A stretch of DNA of 27,929 nucleotides, from assembly GCA_035629935.1 (NCBI GenBank), contig DASQLQ010000009.1, positions 1-27,929 of the forward strand, in the 5' to 3' direction. The position numbers were made by a program, and so were the translations under genes. Shown here piece by piece: positions 8,091 through 14,093 of the stretch. Numbering within the stretch: position 1 is the stretch's first letter; every line of letters begins with the position of its first letter. The notes under the pieces were generated by a model. That model saw only the letters and a list, made by a program, of their open reading frames with translations. It ran no database searches and was not told the DNA's origin. The DNA comes from DASQLQ01 sp035629935. Lineage in GTDB: Bacteria; Actinomycetota; CADDZG01; WHSQ01.

Positions 8091-8494
8091 CGCCTTGCGG
8101 TGCGCTTGCGAGCGGTGCTCTTACGACGAGCAGGCTTGCGGGCCGTGCTCTTCTTACGAGCGGTGCTCTTACGACGAGCAGGCTTGCGGGCCGTGCTCTT
8201 CTTACGAGCGGTGCTCTTACGACGAGCAGGCTTGCGCGCTGTCGTCTTCTTACGACGAGCCGGCTTGCGTGCCGTGCTCTTCTTGCGAGCAGTGCTCTTC
8301 CGACGAGCCGGCTTGCGGGCCGTGCTCTTCTTGCGAGCGGTGCTCTTCCTGCGAGCCGGCTTACGAGCTGTGCTCTTCCTGCGAGCCGGCTTACGTGCCG
8401 TGGACTTGCGCGCCGTCGACTTCCGCGCCGTGCTCTTGCGACGAGCCGGCTTGCGAGCCGCACTCTTACGGCGTGTCGTCTTCTTCGCTGCCAA
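8087..8494 (-). CDS. Histone-like Lys/Arg/Ala-repeat DNA-binding protein
   Basis: This protein of about 135 residues is composed almost wholly of KSTARK, KPARRK and KKSTARK blocks with a 16-residue period. It starts AAKKTTRRKSAARK. It has no folded domain, is extremely basic and resembles the tails of bacterial histone-H1-like and HupB-type nucleoid proteins. A nucleoid-compacting, DNA- or RNA-binding role is inferred. A longer frame opens at GTG 8533 and ATG 8509. I prefer TTG 8494, because GGAGGT (8507-8502) sits 7 nt before it, and the ATG would overlap that ribosome binding site. The gene ends tail-to-tail with ftcD with overlapping stops. The antisense frame is also open, which is an artefact of repeat codon use. 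Confidence 0.75.
   Translation of the reverse strand: MAAKKTTRRKSAARKPARRKSTARKSTARKSTARKPARRKSTARKPARRKSTARKKSTARKPARRKSTARKKSTARKPARRKKTTARKPARRKSTARKKSTARKPARRKSTARKKSTARKPARRKSTARKRTARR
8112..8255. repeat. Tandem 48-bp repeat inside the histone-like gene
   Basis: Units at 8112-8159 and 8160-8207 appear base-for-base identical. A third unit at 8208-8255 matches in its first half and then diverges. Degenerate copies continue to about 8460. Each unit encodes 16 residues (KKSTARKPARRKSTAR in one register). The identity points to recent slippage or unequal recombination. Confidence 0.85.
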
Positions 8495-8595
8495 TACCAG
8501 CACCTCCATTCCAAACTTCGACGCGATCCCCACTTGAAATCACGCCTCTTTCTCCCCGATCACACCTACGTTGTGCAACCGGCCTCTGCATGACA

Positions 8596-8644
8596 AATGC
8601 GCGCACAAACGCGCATTCACAAGTAATTAGGCACTATTTGTGAA
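8596..8644. promoter_or_regulatory. Two adjacent inverted repeats upstream of the histone-like gene
   Basis: AATGCGCG (8596-8603) and CGCGCATT (8610-8617) are exact reverse complements around 6 nt. TTCACAA (8616-8622) and TTGTGAA (8638-8644) form a second pair with centres 22 bp apart, about two helical turns. They share two bases. The region 8585-8670 is AT-rich relative to the rest. A TTGCAA/TAATTA pair (8654-8649, 8629-8624, minus strand, 19-bp gap) is a weak promoter candidate. The rest of the 8495-8777 gap shows no gene that I can support. Confidence 0.5.
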
Positions 8645-8697
8645 CTTGTTGCAAGTATTTGATTGCATTGAAATCGCAAACGCGTTATTCGAAACAG

Positions 8698-8725
8698 TCG
8701 CGCGCGATACCGGTTCGGCGCGCGA
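8698..8725. repeat. Inverted repeat downstream of whiB
   Basis: TCGCGCG (8698-8704) and CGCGCGA (8719-8725) are reverse complements with a 14-nt gap. They lie just beyond the whiB stop on the minus strand. There is no T-tract, so a terminator role is doubtful. Confidence 0.35.
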
Positions 8726-8777
8726 CGCGGTGTTTGGACGAACGATCGTGGGAAACAAGAAGTGGAAACACTCGTTG

Positions 8778-9050
8778 TTAGGAAACTGCGCGCAGGCGCT
8801 TCAAAGCGCGATCCTTGCGTAGTTTGCGACGCTCGCGCTCGGAAGTTCCGCCCCAGATGCCGAACTGTTCTTTGTTGTTGAGCGCGTACTCGAGGCATTG
8901 ATCGCGCACTGCGCACTTGTTACACACGGCGCGCGCCGCCTTAGATGAGCCGCCTCGCTCGGGGAAAAAGATCTCTGGATCGACCTCGGAACAGCGGGCA
9001 TTTGCCTGCCATTCGACGGGCTGCAATAGCTTCGTCGTGATTCGCTGCAT
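8778..9050 (-). CDS. WhiB-family [4Fe-4S] transcriptional regulator
   Basis: This is a 90-residue WhiB-like protein, restricted to Actinobacteria and their phages. It has the four cluster Cys (ARC, then CNKC, then QCLEYAL), FFPERGGSSKAARAVC between them, the turn GIWGGTSERERRKLRK and a basic C-terminal helix for DNA contact. An upstream extension to GTG 9146 is open. I place the start at ATG 9050, because a good promoter (TTGACG/TAGAAT) lies inside that extension and the resulting length matches the family. The subclass (WhiB1/2/other) is not certain; WhiB2-like sequences share FFPE and GIWGG. Such proteins sense redox or nitric oxide and control division, sporulation or stress genes through sigma-factor contact. 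Confidence 0.9.
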   Translation of the reverse strand: MQRITTKLLQPVEWQANARCSEVDPEIFFPERGGSSKAARAVCNKCAVRDQCLEYALNNKEQFGIWGGTSERERRKLRKDRALKRLRAVS

Positions 9051-9117
9051 TCCCCCGGCCTTTCTTTCGGCTCCCCGTTGCCGGCCGACAGCCCTGGACC
9101 ACGGGCCGCCGAATGAC

Positions 9118-9144
9118 ATTGTTGTAATTCTATTGTTGTAATTC
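9118..9144. repeat. 13-bp direct repeat at the whiB promoter
   Basis: ATTGTTGTAATTC occurs at 9118-9130 and again at 9132-9144 (period 14 bp). It overlaps the proposed -10 box and start region, so it could be a regulator site. Confidence 0.6.
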
Positions 9145-9157
9145 ACCCCCGCGTCAA
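9127..9157 (-). promoter_or_regulatory. Candidate whiB promoter
   Basis: On the minus strand a TTGACG box (9157-9152) and TAGAAT box (9132-9127) are separated by 19 bp. The expected transcript start near 9120 gives a leader of about 70 nt before ATG 9050. Confidence 0.5.
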
Positions 9158-9225
9158 GAGAAATCTTTCGCGGGCCGGGGTGGAAAAGGGCTTCAGAGGG
9201 GCAAATCGGCGAAGTTTTTCCGGCC

Positions 9226-9241
9226 GATGGTCGAGACCATC
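9226..9241. repeat. Short palindrome downstream of the receiver gene
   Basis: GATGGTC and GACCATC are exact reverse complements separated by GA, 14 bp beyond the receiver-like gene stop. No T-tract follows on the minus strand. It may act as an mRNA 3' hairpin. The rest of 9158-9254 shows nothing I can name. Confidence 0.35.
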
Positions 9242-9254
9242 ACCTTCAGTTTGG

Positions 9255-9638
9255 CTACGCCGCGGCGGGGATCAGTCCCAAAACGAGCTCGACGAGCTCT
9301 TCTGTATCGATCGGTTTCACGGCAGATCCGGCTGCTCCGGCTTCGCGGGCAAGCCATTCATCCTGCGTCCGCTCGAGCAAAAAGAGGATCGGAACGCCCG
9401 CGAGTCTCGGGATCTGGGACATTTCGCGAGCCAGCGCGAAGCCGCCGGCGCTTCCCGATTGGATATCGACGACGACGACTGCGGGAGTCATCTCCTCCAT
9501 CGAGGAAAGTGCCTCACGAGCATCCCCAGCGAGATGGGTCTCGACGCCGGATGGGAACCCGAACTTCGCCTCCTCCCGGATCAATGAGTCACCCGAGACA
9601 CAAATGACGATCGTGGCCGGCAGTTGGTCCTCGGACAC
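9255..9638 (-). CDS. Degenerate response-regulator receiver-domain protein
   Basis: This 127-residue single-domain protein has the CheY-like pattern: a first strand IVICVSGDSL, the phospho-acceptor position VVVVDIQSG (D58) and the conserved Lys in AVKPID (K108). The acidic pair after strand 1 is reduced to one Asp (D17), and the Thr/Ser after strand 4 is missing (PILFLLER). Normal phosphorylation is therefore doubtful. There is no output domain. The start is GTG 9638, with GAGG a few bases upstream. It follows the zinc-ribbon gene by 6 bp, so it is the last gene of the CytX operon. No histidine kinase is nearby. A protein-interaction role is inferred. Confidence 0.7.
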   Translation of the reverse strand: MSEDQLPATIVICVSGDSLIREEAKFGFPSGVETHLAGDAREALSSMEEMTPAVVVVDIQSGSAGGFALAREMSQIPRLAGVPILFLLERTQDEWLAREAGAAGSAVKPIDTEELVELVLGLIPAAA

Positions 9639-9644
9639 GAGTCC

Positions 9645-9938
9645 TCAGGCGGACTTGGCGTGGGTGTCGTTGGCCTTGACTTGAGCTTGGATCTCCGCCA
9701 TCAGCCCCTCTAGGTCGAGGTCGAACCCGGTCTCCATCGCCTGGAGCTTGCCGAGCGCTCGGATGAAACGGCCGGCTGTGGCTTCCGCCTCTTCGACCGC
9801 TTCGGCGAGGACCGTGGAGTAGTGACGGGCGAATCGGGCGCCGCAGAAAGGGCAGCGGCCGGGGGTGTCGGAGTCGAGACCGATCTGGGAGAGCAAAAAC
9901 TGCCTCCGGCATGTGTCGCAGGTTGCTTCGATCTTCAT
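9645..9938 (-). CDS. Small zinc-ribbon protein
   Basis: This 97-residue protein starts at ATG 9938, preceded by AGAGGAAAGG and overlapping the transporter stop (ATGA). The N-terminal zinc ribbon has CDTC (C7, C10) and CPFC (C29, C32), the layout of MJ0042/FmdB-like ribbons. The remainder is helical and charged (VLAEAVEEAEATAGRF and a Met/Leu/Glu-rich tail), possibly coiled coil. The family and function are not recognised. Coupling to the transporter and to the receiver-like gene suggests the three are made together. Confidence 0.7.
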   Translation of the reverse strand: MKIEATCDTCRRQFLLSQIGLDSDTPGRCPFCGARFARHYSTVLAEAVEEAEATAGRFIRALGKLQAMETGFDLDLEGLMAEIQAQVKANDTHAKSA

Positions 9939-11347
9939 GGCTGCCTTTCCTCTGCGGGTGAAGGTCGTCCAGATGATAGGCCGGGAACTAGCGCGAGCGC
10001 GAATGCCACGGCCCCCGCAGGGATCGATGCGCCGAGCCATCCGAACCTGGTCGACAGAGGCGATCCGGCGATGCTGCCGACCAGATCCACCCACCATCCG
10101 GGCCCAGTCGGGACGATCCATTGATAAACGCAGAAGCCCACAAGCCATGGAACGAGCGCAGCGAAGCGGATGCCTCCCGTGTACCAGTAGCGGCCGTCTC
10201 CTCGATATAGATCCGACACCTGCACCTGGTTCCGTCTGATCACGAAATGATCGGCAAGAAAGATGCCGAACAGCGGGATGAAGACCGAACCGATCAGGAA
10301 CAGGAACGATTCGTACCTCTCCATCGTGAGCCATCCCGCCAAGAGTGTCCCGACCACGCCGACCACGGCGATGAACGCCCGCTGAGAAACGTCGGGCAGG
10401 ATGTTCTGTAACGACACTGCGCCGGAGTAGATGTCCGCGAACGCCTCATCGGTCTCCCCCACTAGCAACGCCACGAGCAGAAGTACGCCCGTCAATGCAC
10501 CGCCACCCAGGGCGAACACACCGGCAGCGATCCCAGCCGGAGATGGTGTTGCGCCCGGCCCGAGAACCAACAGTGCGCCGAGTGTGTACAGCCATACGTT
10601 GGCGATCAGATAACCAAAGAAGGTCCCGCGCGCAGCAGCTCTTGGCGACACGGCGAAGCGCGTGTAATCGGCAACCAGCGGCAGCCACGATATGGGCATC
10701 GCGATGACCAGATCGATCGCGATGCCGAACCCGAGTCCACCCGTGCCCGGCGCCGACCAGGCATCCGCGAGCACACCGTCCACGATGAGCAGGAGAGTTG
10801 CGATCACGGCGATCGCACCGACCACCCAGGCAGCGAATCGTTCCATCCAGATGCGGGTCACTTCGACCGGCCCCCACAGCGCGAGGCCGATGCAGATGAC
10901 CGCCATCCCAACGAGCCACACGGGCCGGGCAGAAAAACCGAATACGCGCTTCGAAACGAGGTCCGCCACGAAGGACATCGCCCACAACTCGACCGCGGTC
11001 CACCCGATCAACTGGAGCGCGTTCAGAATGCTGGGGATCCAGGACCCCTTCAGTCCCAGCACCGGGCGGAGCAGAACCATCGTGGGAAGGCCGTGCGTTG
11101 CACCGGCGGCAGCACCCGCTGCCAACAGACCACAACCGATGACGGAACCGATCACGATCGCAACGAAGGCCTGGCCGAGACCGAGGGCCGGAACGAGCAA
11201 CGCCCCCGAGACAAGAACCAGAAGACCGATCCCAAGGTCTCCCCACAGAATGGCTACATCGAAAGCACGAAGTCTTCGGTGCGTGCTCGGAACGGGGTCG
11301 ATGCCCCACTCGTGAAGTAGCTCGGCGTTCTCGAGCAAAGAGCTCAC
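9935..11347 (-). CDS. cytX: NCS1-family transporter, CytX-like hydroxymethylpyrimidine permease
   Basis: This 470-residue integral membrane protein has about 12 helices and NCS1 (purine/cytosine/thiamine-precursor) features. The start reads ENAELLHEWGIDPVPSTHRR and the first helix region has ILWGDLGIGLLVLVSGALL. GLPTMVLLRPVLGLKGSW, PISWLPLVADYTRF and the helix 10 IGSVFIPLFGIFLADHF motif follow. A TPP riboswitch covers its leader, so import of the thiamine pyrimidine precursor HMP (CytX type) is far more likely than cytosine uptake. GTG 11347 is the start, and its ribosome binding site is the 3' edge of the riboswitch. The stop overlaps the zinc-ribbon gene. Confidence 0.85.
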   Translation of the reverse strand: MSSLLENAELLHEWGIDPVPSTHRRLRAFDVAILWGDLGIGLLVLVSGALLVPALGLGQAFVAIVIGSVIGCGLLAAGAAAGATHGLPTMVLLRPVLGLKGSWIPSILNALQLIGWTAVELWAMSFVADLVSKRVFGFSARPVWLVGMAVICIGLALWGPVEVTRIWMERFAAWVVGAIAVIATLLLIVDGVLADAWSAPGTGGLGFGIAIDLVIAMPISWLPLVADYTRFAVSPRAAARGTFFGYLIANVWLYTLGALLVLGPGATPSPAGIAAGVFALGGGALTGVLLLVALLVGETDEAFADIYSGAVSLQNILPDVSQRAFIAVVGVVGTLLAGWLTMERYESFLFLIGSVFIPLFGIFLADHFVIRRNQVQVSDLYRGDGRYWYTGGIRFAALVPWLVGFCVYQWIVPTGPGWWVDLVGSIAGSPLSTRFGWLGASIPAGAVAFALALVPGLSSGRPSPAEERQP

Positions 11348-11352
11348 CGGAA

Positions 11353-11441
11353 CCTCCCTTCGCGGGTTCTAACCCGATCAGGTTCGAAGGGTCGGTGGCT
11401 CGCCAGCCACCCTCTCAGCCCGGTGTTACCGAGCTCCCCCG
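11353..11441 (-). promoter_or_regulatory. TPP riboswitch (THI element)
   Basis: Read on the minus strand the element contains GGGGGAGCTC, GGCTGAGAGGGTGG, GACCCTTCGAACCTGATC, GGGTTAGAACCCGCG and AAGGGAGG. These are the conserved THI-box blocks in order (5' stem, CTGAGA sensor arm, ACCTGATC pyrophosphate arm, closing strand). The last block, AAGGGAGG, is also the Shine-Dalgarno, 5 nt before GTG 11347. Ligand binding should therefore hide the ribosome binding site directly and block translation of cytX when TPP is plentiful. No terminator hairpin is visible between the switch and the gene. Confidence 0.93.
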
Positions 11442-11478
11442 ACTGTTAGTTCTCGTGGACCGGTCAAACGTACCCGTT

Positions 11479-12462
11479 CTAGAGCTCGGCCCGGACTACG
11501 TCCACCGCCTTCTTTATGTTCGACAACTTCTCTTTGGCCTCTTCGACGGTACGGGTCTTGAGCCCACAGTCGGGATCCACGAACATCCTCTCGGCCGGGA
11601 TGTGCTTGAGGGACCTCCTGATCCCCTCCGCCATCGCGTCCACCGGCTCGATGTCGTGCGTATGCACGTCGGAGATGCCCAGTCCGATGAACTTCGTGAA
11701 CGGGTTATCGGAGAACTCCTCCAGCAACGAGTATTCCGAGTTGGCGAACTCGAGGTCTATCTGGTCCACAGGGATGTCGAGCATCTTCGGATAAGCCTCG
11801 TGGAACTTTCCGTAGCAGATGTGCGTGATCGTGTGCGCTTGCAGCGGCTCCGTGACGATATTCATCGATTCGATGACGAGGTCGAGCTCGTCCATCCGAG
11901 TGGATGCGGCCGGCTCGTCGATCTGGATGAACCTCGCACCTGCACGTTCGAGGTCGAGCGCCTCATCGCGGACCACCTTCGCAAGGTCCAGGACGAAATC
12001 GCGGCGTGACGAGTAGTGCTCGTTGAAAGACCAGTCGCAGATCGTGTACGGACCGGTAAGCATCCCCTTGACGGGTTTATCTGTGAGGGACTGCGCGTAC
12101 TCCCACCAATCCACGGTCATCGGATGGTCACGACCAACCGGCCCGGTTGCGATCGGCTTGCGGTAGTAGCGGTTCCCGTAAGAGCGCACGAGACCGCCGA
12201 TCTCGAGCCCGGGCATCTCCTCGGCGAAGAACGCCACCATGTCGCCCCGGTACATCTCGCCGTCGACGATGAGGTCCGTGCCGATCGAGTCCTGGAATTC
12301 CACCCATTCACGCGTCGCCTTGCGCTCGAGCTCACGCAACGCTTCTCTATCGATCTCGCCCCGGGCGAACTGGGACCGCGCCTTGGTGATGTAGTCGGGC
12401 TTAGGGAAACTGCCGACCGATGTGGTCCACAGGCCCGGTCCGGGCAGCTGGTTCTCGGTCAT
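11479..12462 (-). CDS. MetE C-terminal-type methionine synthase (zinc-site half)
   Basis: This 327-residue TIM barrel corresponds to the catalytic C-terminal half of cobalamin-independent methionine synthase. The zinc ligands are intact: H214 and C216 in THICYGKF, E238 in DLEFANSE and C299 in DPDCGLKTR. The N terminus TTSVGSFPKP and the IQIDEPA motif also fit. It should bind homocysteine thiolate on zinc and methylate it to methionine. Short MetE proteins (core-MetE) in archaea and some bacteria use a corrinoid donor instead of folate. Here the preceding coupled gene looks like the missing N-terminal half, so either donor is possible. The start ATG 12462 overlaps the previous stop (ATGA). It is controlled by the upstream SAM riboswitch. 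Confidence 0.85.
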   Translation of the reverse strand: MTENQLPGPGLWTTSVGSFPKPDYITKARSQFARGEIDREALRELERKATREWVEFQDSIGTDLIVDGEMYRGDMVAFFAEEMPGLEIGGLVRSYGNRYYRKPIATGPVGRDHPMTVDWWEYAQSLTDKPVKGMLTGPYTICDWSFNEHYSSRRDFVLDLAKVVRDEALDLERAGARFIQIDEPAASTRMDELDLVIESMNIVTEPLQAHTITHICYGKFHEAYPKMLDIPVDQIDLEFANSEYSLLEEFSDNPFTKFIGLGISDVHTHDIEPVDAMAEGIRRSLKHIPAERMFVDPDCGLKTRTVEEAKEKLSNIKKAVDVVRAEL

Positions 12463-13433
12463 GATCCAACCCTCCTTGCGGCTTCGCTCAGACGCTGCAG
12501 TTTCGCCCTGGCTTTCTCACGCGGCAGGAATTCGAGACCTGCCGAAGGACTTACGCGCAAGCTTTTGGCGCCGACTATCGATGCAAGCTCCTCGATCTCC
12601 CGGACCAGGTCGTCCGTTGCCTCCAAGCGCGTGTTGCGAGCATCGACGATTCCGGCCTGCAAACGCTTCTCGGGAGGCAGTTCCTTGATCACTTGCATGT
12701 TCTCGGGACCCGATATGAGATCGAACGCGAACCCCGCTACGGGGAACTCGAACAACTCGGGACCCAGTCGCTTCGCGTCACCGAAGTATGTCGCCAAAGT
12801 CGTCTCGGCAGTCTTCAGCTCCGAAGTGATGACATAGATCGCCTCACGGGCGAGGTCGAGGTCCTCGGGAGCTTCGAGTAGCGCCGGTTCGTCGATCTGG
12901 ATGAACTCGGCCCCCGCGGCTTCGAGCTCGAACGCTTCCTGCGCTAACACCCGGGAAATGGCGAGAACGAATTCCTGATGATCGGAGTAGTGCTCGTCGA
13001 CGGCCAGACGGGCAAATGTGACGGGGCCGGGGATGACCGCTTTCACCCGGGACTTCGCAATGGACTTGGCAAACTTGAATGCGTCAACAGATGCCGGACC
13101 ACGCCATTCGATGGGGCCGATGCAGATGGGTCTCCGGTAATACACGTTGTTGTCGAACCAGCGGAGGAGACCGCCGATCTCGAAACCGGCCATATGGCGT
13201 GCAAATGGCGTGAGGATGTCGTCCCACCTCACATGGCCGTCGGTGACGATGCCGATCCCTGCGGCTTCCTGCTCCTCGATCACCTCGCGGGCAAGGGCCT
13301 CGTGTGCCGCTCGAAGATCCGACTCGGACGCGTCACCTCGGCTGAGCGCATGCAACGTTTTACGTAAGGTGAATTGCTCACCCTCGGTAGGTGGCTTCGG
13401 GTACGAACCAACCACCGTGGTCTCGATCGCCAT
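12459..13433 (-). CDS. MetE N-terminal-like protein lacking zinc ligands
   Basis: This 324-residue TIM-barrel protein is a paralogue of its downstream partner, sharing TVVGSYPKP, RRPICIGPIEWRGP and FIQIDEPAL. All four zinc ligand positions are changed: the H-x-C site reads LATYFGD, the Glu position is in FDLISGPEN, and the final Cys is Ala in SPSAGLEFLP. The order TYFGD, LISGPEN, LQAGIVDARN and SPSAGLEFLP mirrors the N-terminal half of full-length MetE, where SPSCSLLHVP is typical. That half helps bind methyl-folate. I therefore read this as the other half of a split MetE. ATG 13433 is chosen over TTG 13448 because AGGGAG lies just before it. It is translationally coupled to the next gene. 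Confidence 0.75.
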   Translation of the reverse strand: MAIETTVVGSYPKPPTEGEQFTLRKTLHALSRGDASESDLRAAHEALAREVIEEQEAAGIGIVTDGHVRWDDILTPFARHMAGFEIGGLLRWFDNNVYYRRPICIGPIEWRGPASVDAFKFAKSIAKSRVKAVIPGPVTFARLAVDEHYSDHQEFVLAISRVLAQEAFELEAAGAEFIQIDEPALLEAPEDLDLAREAIYVITSELKTAETTLATYFGDAKRLGPELFEFPVAGFAFDLISGPENMQVIKELPPEKRLQAGIVDARNTRLEATDDLVREIEELASIVGAKSLRVSPSAGLEFLPREKARAKLQRLSEAARRVGS

Positions 13434-13453
13434 CCAGGCTCCCTTCAATGATC

Positions 13454-13483
13454 AAAAAAACCTCTCCCCGGATGGGAAGAGGT
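13454..13483 (-). terminator. Riboswitch-controlled intrinsic terminator
   Basis: On the minus strand ACCTCT pairs with AGAGGT and the inner CCC with GGG, closing a short loop and followed by seven T. It lies between the SAM aptamer and the start of the MetE pair. The 5' strand of the stem is part of an 8-bp segment complementary to the aptamer, which gives the switch. Confidence 0.9.
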
Positions 13484-13495
13484 GCGAGGGACGCA

Positions 13496-13582
13496 GCTCA
13501 TCCGTCCGGGATTCGCACCTGCCGGCAAGCCGGTGGTTGCGGCGGATTCAACGGGCCGGTCCCTCATCCGCTCTGTATGAGC
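13496..13582 (-). promoter_or_regulatory. SAM-I riboswitch (S-box)
   Basis: On the minus strand P1 is GCTCAT (13582-13577) pairing with ATGAGC (13501-13496). Between them are the S-box blocks GATGAGGGACCGGCCCG, TTGAA, GCAACC and AGGTGCGAATCC. AGGTGCGA (13520-13513) is exactly complementary to TCGCACCT (13487-13480), which holds the first bases of the terminator stem. Without SAM this antiterminator should form and allow transcription of the methionine synthase pair. With SAM the aptamer sequesters it and transcription stops. Confidence 0.92.
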
Positions 13583-13588
13583 GACGCC

Positions 13589-13594
13589 ATCCTA
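13589..13594 (-). promoter_or_regulatory. Candidate -10 box for the SAM riboswitch transcript
   Basis: TAGGAT on the minus strand ends 6-7 nt before the first P1 base, the expected distance to a transcription start. It falls on the T-tract of the preceding terminator, and no good -35 box is visible in the terminator hairpin. Confidence 0.4.
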
Positions 13595-13626
13595 AAAGAA
13601 AAAGGCGCCCCTGGAGGGCGCCTTTT
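13594..13626 (-). terminator. Intrinsic terminator of the Fe-S carrier operon
   Basis: AAAGGCGCCC (13601-13610) and GGGCGCCTTT (13616-13625) are exact complements with a 5-nt loop. On the minus strand TTTTTCTTTT follows. It lies 17 bp after the Fe-S carrier stop and separates that operon from the SAM riboswitch. Confidence 0.9.
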
Positions 13627-13642
13627 AGTTTGAGCTTGTTAC

Positions 13643-14023
13643 TTAGAACTGAGCGGAGTCGCCGCAGGCACAGGTGCCTTTGGCGTTCGGGTTGTCGATC
13701 GTGAACCCGGACTGCTCGAGGGTGTCGAGATAGTCGATCTTGGCCCCCCTGAGGTACGGAGCACTCATCTTGTCGCAACGGATCTCGACGCCACTAACGC
13801 TTTCGACCACGTCGTCGTCCATCTTGCGGTCGTCGAAGTAAAGGGCATATCGCAAGCCCGCGCATCCGCCCGGCTGGACCGCCACACGCAGGGCGTATTC
13901 CTTACCCTCGTGCTCGGCGGGGTTTGCCGAGATCTCGCGCTCGAGGAGCTCCGTGACCTTGGAGGCCGCCGAAGGGGTGATACCGAAGGTCTGGCTGTCG
14001 GTCTTGGACTCGGTCATCGACAC
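13643..14023 (-). CDS. A-type iron-sulfur cluster carrier (HesB/IscA/ErpA family)
   Basis: This 126-residue protein assembles or delivers Fe-S clusters. The three conserved Cys are present: GGCAGLRYALYFDD in the core and the C-terminal TCACGDSAQF. FGITPSAASKVTELLERE is the typical N-terminal helix. I choose GTG 14023, placed 8 nt after AAGGAGG; ATG 14017 two codons later is the alternative. An acidic insert (PAEHEGKEY) is present between helix 1 and the first strand. It follows the small membrane protein by 70 bp and is the last gene before a strong terminator. Possible clients in this window are WhiB, FdxA and KorB. Confidence 0.9.
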   Translation of the reverse strand: MSMTESKTDSQTFGITPSAASKVTELLEREISANPAEHEGKEYALRVAVQPGGCAGLRYALYFDDRKMDDDVVESVSGVEIRCDKMSAPYLRGAKIDYLDTLEQSGFTIDNPNAKGTCACGDSAQF

Positions 14024-14093
14024 AATCGTTTCCTCCTTGTAGCCCGTCTGTGGGCAGATCCCATTATAGGAACGGGTGGCCCTAAAGAGAACG

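Noticed and set aside
8112..8460. Repeat array resembling a CRISPR
   Set aside because: Units are contiguous 48-bp coding repeats with no spacers.
8100..8537. Plus-strand frame of 145 codons rich in Leu, Arg and Ala opposite the histone-like gene
   Set aside because: It is the antisense of the Lys/Arg/Ala repeat codons; the opposite strand has a good ribosome binding site and a sensible product.
9939..10334. Upstream extension of the zinc-ribbon frame
   Set aside because: It lies inside cytX in another frame and is Arg-rich without a domain; ATG 9938 has a strong ribosome binding site.
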